In this document: one piece after another, positions 1 through 9,624 of the stretch
Position numbering within the stretch: the stretch's first letter is position 1
Layout: the number at the start of each line of letters is the position of its first letter
DNA from: Hofstenia miamia
Taxonomy: Eukaryota; Xenacoelomorpha; Acoela; Hofsteniidae
Length of the DNA stretch: 64,000 bases
Direction: 5' to 3'
Assembly (NCBI GenBank): GCA_900660155.1
Contig: CABFPE010000217.1
Coordinates: forward strand, 541,189-605,188
The notes under the pieces: generated by a model
The model's input: only the letters and a program-made list of their open reading frames with translations
What the model was told of the DNA's origin: nothing
Databases searched by the model: none
Made by a program: the position numbers and the translations under genes

Positions 1-20
1 TCTGAAACGCATACAGACAT

Positions 21-734
21 TAGTGATGTGCGGGTACAGGTTCTACACGAGGGTGCCCGGTTTTAGCTCCTATACCCGAAGGTATGAGCGGGTGCGTGTA
101 ATTATTTTCGGTTACGGATACGCTTTTCATTCCACACTAAAATGGACATTGGCCGAAAACTTTGGTTCTAGCCCACCCAGCTCATTTATGTTAATGCACA
201 TTCTTCTCATTTAAGACCTTTATTATTATTTATTATCTTTCCCAAAAATTTTATGGAACTTTTGAGTGGGATAGACAAAAATTGGATAACTTAAATACTT
301 ATAATTAAAATCTAGACACTGAAATGAAAAACTTAAACTGGACTTTAGAAGTGTATATTACACAAATGCAAAATTTTAAAATGTGAATATAGTTTTTCAA
401 AACATTGTAAATATTTTATATGGCACTTGGTTTGATTGCGTTCTGCAGTGTAATACTAAGTTGTATTTAACCCAAGCGCGGGCCATGTCCCTTTCCAATT
501 CAACATTATATTTATTTTAAATATGATTTTTTTCAAAAACAAAATTACAAAAATATTTTTTTAAAAATAAATACCGTTATATATAATGATATTTTCACAT
601 CGTTACTGAAATGTTTTAAATCACTTAATTGCAGCAAAGGAAATCTTATTCTCTGGTAAGAACGGGTACGGGTAGTAAAAAGTATTTTTGTAGAGCGAAT
701 GCGGCATTAAAAACGCTCTACACGCACATCACTA
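21..734. mobile_element. Non-autonomous hAT-type transposon, complete, 714 bp
   Basis: The two ends are perfect 12-bp inverted repeats (TAGTGATGTGCG at 21-32, its complement at 723-734). They are flanked by an identical 8-bp direct repeat, ACAGACAT, at 13-20 and 735-742. An 8-bp target duplication with short terminal repeats starting TAG/CAG is the signature of the hAT superfamily. GC-richer subterminal stretches carry repeated CGGGTA/TACCCG words (31-120 and 660-680), as expected of transposase-binding regions. The interior has no transposase-like frame, so the element depended on a transposase encoded elsewhere. No other full copy is present in the window; a similar end occurs at 42196. Confidence 0.9.
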
Positions 735-742
735 ACAGACAT

Positions 743-900
743 TCAAGCTCTGGATACGGGTCAAAATTACGCACAGGAAATTAGACCCTTATTCCAATTG
801 CATGATGCAATTTTTTTATAAAATGCACAGTTACGCTGAATTATATGAAATTATATATTATATGAAATTATGTGTATATACACATATATATAATACACAC

Positions 901-944
<44 letters not shown>

Positions 945-2763
945 AATTTGTAGAGATTTGTCCTTTGTAATCTAATCCTTCATTGAACTTAAATTTGCCT
1001 TAAGCAGAGTCAGAATTCTTGAAAAAACTTCAATGATTTTTGAAAAAGATTTAAATGCTTCGGCACCGCGACCTCTGACTTTGCACATGGAACGTTACAA
1101 TGGGCTTGGGAAATCTATCTACATATAGAGAAACAGATAATGTTAGTTTTTGATCCCAAGAGCTTTGAACATTATATCTACCTGAACACTAAGCATGAAG
1201 AGAACTCAAACACGTTTAAAAAATCGGAAATTTCAATGAAAAATCATTTCAAGAAATTTAAGCACAACAATATACTTTATTGCAAATTTTTAAGATTACA
1301 TTCAAGCACGGATGTATGCATACCTCGCAATTTTCAAATTTCCTAATTGGCTTGAAAAAAAATTAAAAATGTAAAAGAACGGTTTGTTTATTTAAAAGGG
1401 CACGAGGTTGTTTATGGTTAAGATCTCTTCAATTACAAAATTCTAATTCTGTGTCTTTTTTACGGTCTTTTGTCGTTTTCCTTGTATAAAGAAGAGGATT
1501 TTCTAAGAAAATTATGTTTAAAGGATAATATTATATAAAGATAAGCATTTTCTTTTCGCCTTCATTTCAGAAAAAAATTATTTTTATTACAGTCGTCTAC
1601 GTATAACATGCACTCTCATATGAAGTAAAATATCTCAGGCAAGTGCATCACTTGCATTGAATAACATCCTAGTTGAACAAGTACAGCATTAGAAACATTA
1701 GCACAAGAGTAGAAATGAGGCCATCGGAATAAAGAAATTGAACTTAAGACATATTGACGTTAGAGTATTGAATTTAATAATTAATTACCAACTCGCTAAA
1801 CATCCGTTTTACAAGAGAGAACTTAATGAAATTTGTTAATAAACGAGCTGTTAACAACCGGAAAATTTCAATAAATTGTCTTCCAATAGGTGTTTACTTC
1901 GCCATTAGTTTGAGCTAAAAATAACTTTTAATCAGCCGCTAATTTAATTTCATAGAAAACACATTCTATTAATGTTAATTGTGTTACAAAGGAACTACCG
2001 ATTCGTAACAGCTTCATTTGTATGTCCTCTGCTATGCACTGTAAAGTAATCTTCATTTCTCTGCTTGTTCAATGGATTTTATTGTTCCAGTTTAATACTC
2101 GAATTGCGAATAATTTGATTTTAAGCGAAGTATAAAATTCGTTTTGCACTGTTAAAATTCACTTTAGCGTGATGTGTTTGATTGTACAAATCCCACAGAA
2201 GCTGCGAATCTTACTTTCATGCTCAAATCCGTGCTAATCAAATGCGGATTCAACCAGTGGCAGTAGAAGGGGCAGTTACTCTGAAATCAACCTTTCAGAA
2301 GATCCCCCTTAAATTTTATAATTCCAGAAAAACATTAAAAGTTCTCTTAGTTAATAATGAATATGATGAGCAATAAATGTAACTTGGCCCCCTCCTCCAC
2401 CCTAACCAAAATTTCTTCTGCGAGCGTGGACTAGTGCTACCTCTTCCTCTTAGTAAATAATATTGTAAGCTTCGATGAAAATTCATTGTCAGGTAAACCC
2501 GTATTTTGTACGAGTATAGTCAATAAGGGTGAAAAATCGATTATTGGTTAAGGAATAATTGGCAATATTATAGAAAAGATTATCTATGCCACTATTTAAT
2601 AATATCGTTTTAGCTATTGGTCTCGGTGTGGCACACTCAAAACATTTCCACAAACAATCGTAAAACACGTCGCCTGTTAAGTTTGAAAGTTAGAAGTTAT
2701 TTTGTAGGAAATAATTTTGGTGCATAAAACGCAATAAATTTTTAATAACATATATTAAATTTC
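743..2763. other. Gene-free AT-rich stretch
   Basis: No reading frame with recognisable protein similarity was seen. Short open frames here (for example at 1140-1346 and 2182-2376) have AT-driven composition and no motifs. A (TA)n microsatellite lies at 904-942. A short C-rich patch at 2381-2400 resembles the C-rich end of the small MITE family seen at 31391 and 41522, but it is too short to assign. Confidence 0.6.
904..942. repeat. (TA)n microsatellite
   Basis: About 39 bp of uninterrupted TA, preceded by an imperfect TATA/CACA-rich lead-in from about 841. Confidence 0.95.
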
Positions 2764-3664
2764 ATGTAAATTACCTATTAAATATATCAGAAATATCAGC
2801 GAATGCTTCCAATTTATTGGATAAATCATAAATTTCTGAAAAGTAAAAGAATTTGCATATTTAATTTAAAAACTACTAAGTTGTCTGAAGTTGAAATTCA
2901 TAACCAAATATATTTAAAATTGTCACATTGGGATACAGAATGACTGTAAAAGCAACACAGCTGCGGTTGTTTGATTAAGTAAGCGTTCGTGGGAAATAAA
3001 CATTCTAATCAATTAAGCAAAGTTCAAATAACTAAACAATTAATCGTTTCATAAATAAATAAATCCAAGAGATTTGAAGGCTCATTGATACCCAAAAGCA
3101 AAAGTCACCGTGGTCTAAGAAAATACTGATAAGCTTCGAATTCTAATTGTTCGCTGAAGTGAATATTGCCAAATATTTAACTGAGCGCACAGCTGTTGGA
3201 TATATTGCGCAGTTTCTTATTTAAATTACATGAAATCTCTAATTTAATTAATAAAAATTCATCCCTTTTATACTGTTTTATGAGTTGTTGTTGTGGGATT
3301 GTCTAATAAATTCCGTATATAAATGAGAAGTTCATACATTCTCAGCACATATTAGAATCTTAAAAATCGTACACTTTTTAGAGTTATTTCTAACGATGAA
3401 TTTCACTTCACTTGGAATAAAGGTAGAGATGTCCAAGCACAAGCAATTATCATTAGTATTATCATTTGATGAAATTTGGTGGGTAAATATACTTGGAAAT
3501 TGATTGGCATAAGGCTTAGCTCGAAGTACTTGAATGCATTCAAGATTCAATATGATATGAATGTATAAAAGTGTGAAAGCAATCTGCATGTAAATGTGTA
3601 AATAGCTTGTATACCAATTTTTTCAAAGCAACGATGTTATAAATATAGCGTTACATCCGCTAAG
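2764..3664. repeat. Copy A of a ~922-bp duplicated unit
   Basis: Sequence starting ATGTAAATTACC at 2764 recurs at 3686 with a constant offset of 922 bases, and everything I compared reads the same. The two copies are separated only by a (TA)n run at 3665-3687. The unit carries the 85-codon minus-strand frame at 3332-3589. It is either a genuine recent tandem duplication or a collapsed/expanded assembly path across the TA repeat. Confidence 0.9.
3332..3589 (-). CDS. Candidate small secreted protein, 85 aa (copy 1)
   Basis: Not recognised. The frame begins with ATG (reverse complement of 3587-3589) and ends at TGA. The N-terminus looks like a signal peptide: MQIAF, then a hydrophobic stretch to about residue 18, then a polar region with a possible cleavage after the LRA near residues 22-24. 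The mature part would be about 60 residues with four cysteines (CLC near the middle, KKC and ICAENV near the end). The same frame is repeated intact at 4254-4511 and, with two substitutions, at 5182-5439. Because the surrounding DNA is duplicated too, this does not prove selection. In DNA this AT-rich an 85-codon frame can arise by chance, so coding status is unproven. Confidence 0.2.
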   Translation of the reverse strand: MQIAFTLLYIHIILNLECIQVLRAKPYANQFPSIFTHQISSNDNTNDNCLCLDISTFIPSEVKFIVRNNSKKCTIFKILICAENV

Positions 3665-3685
3665 TATATATATATATATATATAT

Positions 3686-4587
3686 ATGTAAATTACCTAT
3701 TAAATATATCAGAAATATCAGCGAATGCTTCCAATTTATTGGATAAATCATAAATTTCTGAAAAGTAAAAGAATTTGCATATTTAATTTAAAAACTACTA
3801 AGTTGTCTGAAGTTGAAATTCATAACCAAATATATTTAAAATTGTCACATTGGGATACAGAATGACTGTAAAAGCAACACAGCTGCGGTTGTTTGATTAA
3901 GTAAGCGTTCGTGGGAAATAAACATTCTAATCAATTAAGCAAAGTTCAAATAACTAAACAATTAATCGTTTCATAAATAAATAAATCCAAGAGATTTGAA
4001 GGCTCATTGATACCCAAAAGCAAAAGTCACCGTGGTCTAAGAAAATACTGATAAGCTTCGAATTCTAATTGTTCGCTGAAGTGAATATTGCCAAATATTT
4101 AACTGAGCGCACAGCTGTTGGATATATTGCGCAGTTTCTTATTTAAATTACATGAAATCTCTAATTTAATTAATAAAAATTCATCCCTTTTATACTGTTT
4201 TATGAGTTGTTGTTGTGGGATTGTCTAATAAATTCCGTATATAAATGAGAAGTTCATACATTCTCAGCACATATTAGAATCTTAAAAATCGTACACTTTT
4301 TAGAGTTATTTCTAACGATGAATTTCACTTCACTTGGAATAAAGGTAGAGATGTCCAAGCACAAGCAATTATCATTAGTATTATCATTTGATGAAATTTG
4401 GTGGGTAAATATACTTGGAAATTGATTGGCATAAGGCTTAGCTCGAAGTACTTGAATGCATTCAAGATTCAATATGATATGAATGTATAAAAGTGTGAAA
4501 GCAATCTGCATGTAAATGTGTAAATAGCTTGTATACCAATTTTTTCAAAGCAACGATGTTATAAATATAGCGTTACATCCGCTAAGG

Positions 4588-4588
<1 letters not shown>
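3686..4588. repeat. Copy B of the ~922-bp duplicated unit
   Basis: Second copy of the unit at 2764-3664, running to the start of the (TA)n at 4589. Every landmark matches copy A at +922. Its right-hand part (from 4130) continues through the (TA)n into a unique flank up to 4883, and exactly that span, 4130-4883, is present a third time at 5058-5809. Confidence 0.9.
4254..4511 (-). CDS. Candidate small secreted protein, 85 aa (copy 2)
   Basis: Identical in predicted protein to the frame at 3332-3589, carried in copy B of the duplicated unit. The same caveats apply: signal-peptide-like N-terminus, no family recognised, and conservation explained by the DNA duplication itself. Confidence 0.2.
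   Translation of the reverse strand: MQIAFTLLYIHIILNLECIQVLRAKPYANQFPSIFTHQISSNDNTNDNCLCLDISTFIPSEVKFIVRNNSKKCTIFKILICAENV

Positions 4589-4619
<31 letters not shown>
4589..4619. repeat. (TA)n microsatellite
   Basis: About 31 bp of TA, followed by a second short TA run at 4623-4634. The same arrangement recurs at 5517-5547. Confidence 0.9.
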
Positions 4620-4622
<3 letters not shown>

Positions 4623-4883
4623 TATATATATATATTCATGAATTTAAGTTTTTGAAATGTTCGAATGGTATAATAAGGGAAAATTGCTTAAAGATAAACT
4701 GCGTAAATTAGGTTGACCATAAAAAAGAATGAGTTCTTCTATCAAAATTTGAATTATTGTTCTGTAAGCATGGCATTGCAAATACTATTTATACACTCAC
4801 TATATTTATATACTTTCTATGTTCCTCTTTTGATTCTGCGACAGAATGAAAAAATCTTAAAAACAGTTATTTCAAAATACAGT

Positions 4884-5056
4884 TTTGTTTAGAAAAATAG
4901 CGAATGAAACAAAAATTTATTTGAAAGGGAATATTTCAAAAACAAATGAATTTATCGATAAAATAGTTTGCCTGAATGTTAAAAGAGTCTCTTTAGTACT
5001 AGATGGGGTATCCGTTGTTCGCGACTACCATCGCCATTCGTCTGGGCATCGATTGA
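4884..5056. other. Unique flank ending at a single-N contig join
   Basis: After 4883 the sequence departs from the duplicated unit and runs to a lone N at 5057. The last ~60 bases (about 4995-5055) are more GC-rich than their surroundings and open in more than one frame. I recognise no domain. The contig then ends. Confidence 0.4.
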
Positions 5057-5057
5057 N

Positions 5058-5515
5058 CGCAGTTTCTTATTTAAATTACATGAAATCTCTAATTTAATTA
5101 ATAAAAATTCATCCCTTTTATACTGTTTTATGAGTTGTTGTTGTGGGATTGTTGAATAAATTCCGTATATAAATGAGAAGTTCATACATTCTCAGCACAT
5201 ATTAGAATCTTAAAAATCGCACACTTTTTAGAGTTATTTCTAACGATGAATTTCACTTCACTTGGAATAAAGGTAGAGATGTCCAAGCACAAGCAATTAT
5301 CATTAGCATTATCATTTGATGAAATTTGGTGGGTAAATATACTTGGAAATTGATTGGCATAAGGCTTAGCTCGAAGTACTTGAATGCATTCAAGATTCAA
5401 TATGATATGAATGTATAAAAGTGTGAAAGCAATCTGCATGTAAATGTGTAAATAGCTTGTATACCAATTTTTTCAAAGCAACGATGTTATAAATATAGCG
5501 TTACATCCGCTAAGG

Positions 5516-5550
<35 letters not shown>

Positions 5551-5809
5551 TATATATATATTCATGAATTTAAGTTTTTGAAATGTTCGAATGGTATAAT
5601 AAGGGAAAATTGCTTAAAGATAAACTGCGTAAATTAGGTTGACCATAAAAAAGAATGAGTTCTTCTATCAAAATTTGAATTATTGTTCTGTAAGCATGGC
5701 ATTGCAAATACTATTTATACACTCACTATATTTATATACTTTCTATGTTCCTCTTTTGATTCTGCGACAGAATGAAAAAATCTTAAAAACAGTTATTTCA
5801 AAATACAGT
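5058..5809. repeat. 752-bp redundant contig, near-copy of 4130-4883
   Basis: The segment is bounded by single N characters at 5057 and 5810. It matches 4130-4883 from end to end: offset 928 up to the TA run, slightly different after it because the TA run length differs. A few substitutions are present; two of them change Thr to Ala in the 85-codon frame. A contig lying wholly inside already assembled sequence, with scattered differences, is most simply the other haplotype or a false duplication. Confidence 0.85.
5182..5439 (-). CDS. Candidate small secreted protein, 85 aa (variant copy 3)
   Basis: Same frame as 3332-3589 with two Thr-to-Ala differences (NDNTND to NDNAND, and KKCTIF to KKCAIF). 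Both visible differences change the protein, which gives no sign of purifying selection. It lies on the redundant 752-bp contig, so it is probably an allele of copy B rather than a third gene. Confidence 0.15.
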   Translation of the reverse strand: MQIAFTLLYIHIILNLECIQVLRAKPYANQFPSIFTHQISSNDNANDNCLCLDISTFIPSEVKFIVRNNSKKCAIFKILICAENV

Positions 5810-5810
5810 N

Positions 5811-6331
5811 CTAGACGGGCCAAAACGTGATTTTTGTTGAGAAGTGGCTTTCGGGCTCTATGTCTTCCATAGAGTCCATATTTCAGCAAAATGTGGCGTA
5901 CGCTAGAGGCATGGTACTTGTGGCCATCTGTCCAGTCATGTTTTAGCTCTTTTGATGTGAGTTTTGGGCAAAGATTTTGATGGTCTGCCAGTTGGTTTCT
6001 TGCGATCGATGCGACCCAGTTTTTGGTATGTCGTAACTACTTGGTAAACAACATGACGTGAAACGGATAACAAGTTTGAAATTTCTTTCTGCGATAAATT
6101 TTCGCGATGTTTCCGAATGATCAATTTTCGTATTTCGTTGCACGTTTTTCTTTTGCCCATGGTTTCGAAACGACAATTATCTCGACTGATATGTTTGATC
6201 AACAAGCAAGACTGATCTGCATGCAAAATATTTGCAAACAATTTTTTTCATGTTAATTAATTAGTGGAAAATTGATTGAATTTGCTGCACCGTGTTTTTG
6301 CATCTATGCGCTATTATTTTAAACAAGACTG
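5811..6331 (-). mobile_element. Tc1-like transposon, 5' part only, truncated at contig end
   Basis: On the minus strand the outer end reads CAGTCTTGTTTAAAATAATA from 6331 inwards, next to a TA dinucleotide at 6332-6333, the target site used by Tc1/mariner elements. The transposase start follows about 170 bases inside. The element is cut off by the single N at 5810 and the rest of the transposase is absent from the window. Which sequence truly continues across that N is unknown. Confidence 0.8.
5812..6160 (-). pseudogene. Tc1-like transposase N-terminal fragment
   Basis: Minus strand, starting at the ATG at 6160-6158 (MGKRKTC). Residues 1-75 show the Tc1 paired-type helix-turn-helix DNA-binding region, including SQKEISNLLSVSRHVVYQVV and then a basic GRPSK segment, the usual GRPR-like linker. 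The frame hits a stop after RAKT at about 5936. A one-base shift then gives the next part of the family: WTDGHKYHASSVRHILLKYG, followed by LYGRHRARKPLL, the well-known start of the catalytic half. The sequence then ends at the N at 5810, before any DDE residue. This is a broken copy of a cut-and-paste transposase that would act in the nucleus on the element's own ends. The frame could have been opened further upstream (to 6241), but the MGKRK start fits the family length. Confidence 0.85.
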
Positions 6332-6365
6332 TATATAAGAACTCTTTGGGTATTTTTACAATCAT

Positions 6366-6528
6366 TGTAAACGTACGCTGAACTTTCCAAGGGGGACAGG
6401 GACACTTCTTGACCTCCGTTTTTTATTTTTTTAAATTTTTTGCTGAAAAATTTTTTATTTGTCCAATCAAAATAAATTTGGAAAACCTGACGGGGGACAT
6501 GGTGGAAAGGTTAGTACACGTGTAAACA
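6366..6528. mobile_element. Degenerate copy of the GTACxCCAGG MITE family
   Basis: The interior (GGGGGACAG..., GACCTCCG, then the T/A-rich block and TTTGGAAAACCTGACGGGGG) aligns with the interior of the elements at 41522-41762 and 31391-31622 in the same orientation. Both ends have decayed (TGTAAACGTACGC on the left, GTACACGTGTAAACA on the right) and I find no target duplication. Confidence 0.55.
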
Positions 6529-7379
6529 AATATTTTACGAACATTTGAGGATGAATATATTTCTTAGCAATAATGTGAGCGTTCCAAAAACATATTTAAA
6601 AGATTTTAATTTAATGATAAACAATAAACAAAAAATATTTGATAACCGGAATGTTTGTAACATGCTTAGATAGCTTTATAAAGTCAATTTTTTATTGAGT
6701 ATCAAATTAAGGAAAATATTGTTCCACTCTCGAGGTATTGACGTTTTCAGTTGTCTATTATCATTCATTGGCATAAATACGATATGGTAAGTGAACCGAA
6801 ATGTTTTCATTAGATTGAGATCTTGTGCTCTGAAACCAAAGTCTGGTTGAATAACTTAAAAACAAGGAACTTAAATAGATAATACATTGTAATATAACAG
6901 TTAGAAAATGAGGAGATGCACCAATAAGTTTTCGTTTCCAAAAATTTTGACATCAGTAAGCATTTATTGGTATATGATAGTAGAAAAGACGTAGCCAGAA
7001 TTTTGAATTAGCGAATGGGCAAAGAAACAGGTTAGCTTCATAATTCATGAAATTATCATATCCAAATGACACCTTTGTCTTGAAAGACTTTCCAATTGGC
7101 GGGAGAAGGCAAGGCCTCTTATCCTTCCTGGATCTAACACATCAGTCATAGGCAGAGAACCAAAAATCAGCCCCAAAGCAATGATAGTATTATTTAAAGC
7201 CATCTGGCTAAACTTATGCCATTAGTAATTCCAAGTACTATGAGAACTTAAACTTTAATCTGGCATCAATGCGTCAGGGTTTACAAGCAGAACGTTTTTC
7301 CATAGCCTTCCACTTAAATTCAGACCAGTGTGCTGTCTTGGATTGAAATTTTTCTTAACTATATCAAGAAAGAAAACAT
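6529..7379. other. Gene-free AT-rich stretch
   Basis: No recognisable coding, RNA or mobile sequence. A slightly GC-richer patch at 7095-7160 has no match to anything else in the window. Confidence 0.5.
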
Positions 7380-7546
7380 ATTTATCTTCAACTTTATAAA
7401 TTGGAATGCGTTGTAAGACAAATTACAAGCAATTGCAAAAGAAATCTAGCTCTGTGGATATTAAGCTATCTTTATTATTTTCCCAAATTTTGCGACTTGA
7501 TACGGTCTGTTGCTGAATCGGGATCTGATGCTGAAAACAGGTGGTA
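7380..7546. repeat. Unclassified dispersed repeat, copy 1 (mate at 63352-63520)
   Basis: This block matches 63352-63520 in the same orientation. Shared landmarks, in order: ATTTATCTTCAA, then AAGACAAATTACAAG, then a GAAAT(C/T)TAGC block, then a GCTGAAT/GCTGGAT...GATACTGAAAA-like block. Divergence is substantial, so these are old copies. A frame from 7401 (113 codons) overlaps it, but I recognise no domain. Confidence 0.65.
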
Positions 7547-9312
7547 TAATTATTTTCACAATTATTTCGTGTGGTCTTCAATTTTGATTAGTGGGTGGTT
7601 CTGTATCTTTGGCCAAAAACTAATGTATTTTGTAGTGTATTTTGTATCGAGAACAATGCTCTGCTGCAGACCGTTTTTTAAAGTTATATTGAGAAGTTAT
7701 CTGCTTGCTTGTCAAATGCATGTACCACACAAACTGATTTGACAGTTTCAAAAAGCGATGATCTAACAATCTTGGTTGTCTTTGCTGCTTGGGTATAGCT
7801 GGAATTGTTTGACTGCGCTTGAGGTCCTTTTCAACTGTTAAGCTACCTTGAAATTTCTGCATTGGTTTTTCCATTTTCCTTGTAGTAGCCTATAAGGGCT
7901 TTGTCAAATTCACTTAAAAAGTAGAATTTGAACATAATATAAAATATGGGGTGAATTTTTTTAATGTAAATATAATTATGGAACGTAATGTATCAATTTA
8001 TTTACGAGGTAAAACACAACTTTAAATTTTTTACCTTCATATATTTCCAAGATGTTCTTCAACTGAATTGAATTTAACCCAAATACCGAATTTTACTTTT
8101 TTAGGTTCAGAAAATTGAATATTATTCTTAAATCAGTAAGGTTAGGAATTGTAAGAGTTAGTTTTACATAACTGACAGTTAAATAGCATTTTTGACATTT
8201 AACAGGCTTAATGCATGCTGCTCTTCAGGCTACATAATACAAAGACGGTAATTGTACACTAAGTAGTTTTCAATCACTAAACATTAAAGACGGATCGTGT
8301 CAATTTTGCTGTCATACCAGAAAACAAAAGTAATGTAGAAAAATAAGTTTCGAATTTTTTACAAGGTTTAATACTGTCTGCTTAAACAAAACAAAATCGT
8401 CGACAGGGTTATCGAAACTTGTCGGTGCCACAAAATTAAGACGTTGGGGGAGGGGGTAATTGGGTCAAGCACTCGTGGCATTCGTTAGCTTTTTCTGGGT
8501 TAATAGGAGCAGGTTTTTAAGGAAAAATTTCGCATCTAGTTTTTCGTACCTGCTCGACTTAAGAGTTAGGAAAATATATATTTTGCCAATTTGTTCATAT
8601 CAACCGTATTTCCAAAAATTCTGCATTCAAATGTTGCATAAAAGGGTTATATTCAAAACCGTTGTTTCTTTTTTCCTTTCGAATAAACGTCTTGTATACT
8701 AGATCCCTCGGGTATATTCATTTATTGATAATTAAGAATACTAGTGTTTCTGACATAGATTTTCTAAAGGAAGTTTTTTCTCAAATGAGAAATGAAATTG
8801 CTATACAAACCGCTTGGCAGAAGTTATAATAATGTAATAGACCAATATGATGAGCTTGGTTTGTCTTTACCTAGTATCCGTTACATACCGGATTGTCTAG
8901 TTAAAATGACAGAAGTGGCTATGCACTGGTTCATAAAGATTTATGCTTAAATTTACGGTGACAAGGTGAATGAGTCATTTCTTAGGTCAATTAGAATCAC
9001 AAAAATTTTTACAAATATCGGAAAAAATTATAATGCTGATTCACCAGACCTTGATATTTTTTTCTATGGATCCAATAATTGACTACGACTCATATTGTTG
9101 GATTATGATATTCAAGGTTGGCTTTAATCCTTTGGTATCTAAGGTAAATTTTCCATGATCTGAATCGTGCCAACCCAAGAATTAGCTACTTGTTGCAGGT
9201 GCTTGTTATTTCCATTATTTTATACAAATTGTGCTGTTTCGTACAGTTGATTGACTAGATTGATAATTCGAAGCCTATTTCAATATTGTTGCAAATCGTT
9301 TAGCATTCTAAA
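7547..9312. other. Gene-free AT-rich stretch
   Basis: Nothing recognisable. A G-rich patch at 8445-8456 beside a small hairpin (CGACAGG...CTTGTCG, about 8400-8424) may be a remnant of another element end, without support. Confidence 0.5.
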
Positions 9313-9624
9313 CAGACTTGTCAACGAGCCCAAATTTTTATTTTGGCTCAGCTCAGCTCAGCTCAGCTCAGTTCAGTTCCTCAGCATAGAACCTTTAAAT
9401 GAGGCTCGTATTAGCTCGATATTTTTTTAAAAATGTTGCGCTCTCAAGTTTTACATAGCTCCTCCTATTATTTGATAAACATTTTAAAATATGATTATAG
9501 AAAAAGTATATATATAAATATGAAAAATCTGCATAATCAATTTAACAAGCAGAATTATAAACTTGCTTACTTACTAAAGGATTAATAAAATGCTCACTTT
9601 TGGCTCGGCCCGTTGACAAGTTTG
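9313..9624. mobile_element. hAT-type MITE, 312 bp (family copy 1)
   Basis: Terminal inverted repeats: CAGACTTGTCAACGAGCC at 9313 and, on the other strand from 9624, CAAACTTGTCAACGGGCC (two mismatches). Flanks ATTCTAAA (9305-9312) and ATCCTAGC (9625-9632) agree at 6 of 8 positions, compatible with a decayed 8-bp target duplication. A run of GGCTCA/GCTCA repeats sits just inside the left end (about 9350-9380). The interior matches the element at 46750-47135 in the same orientation (CTATTATTTgATAAACATTT, AAATCTGCATAATCAA). Confidence 0.8.
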
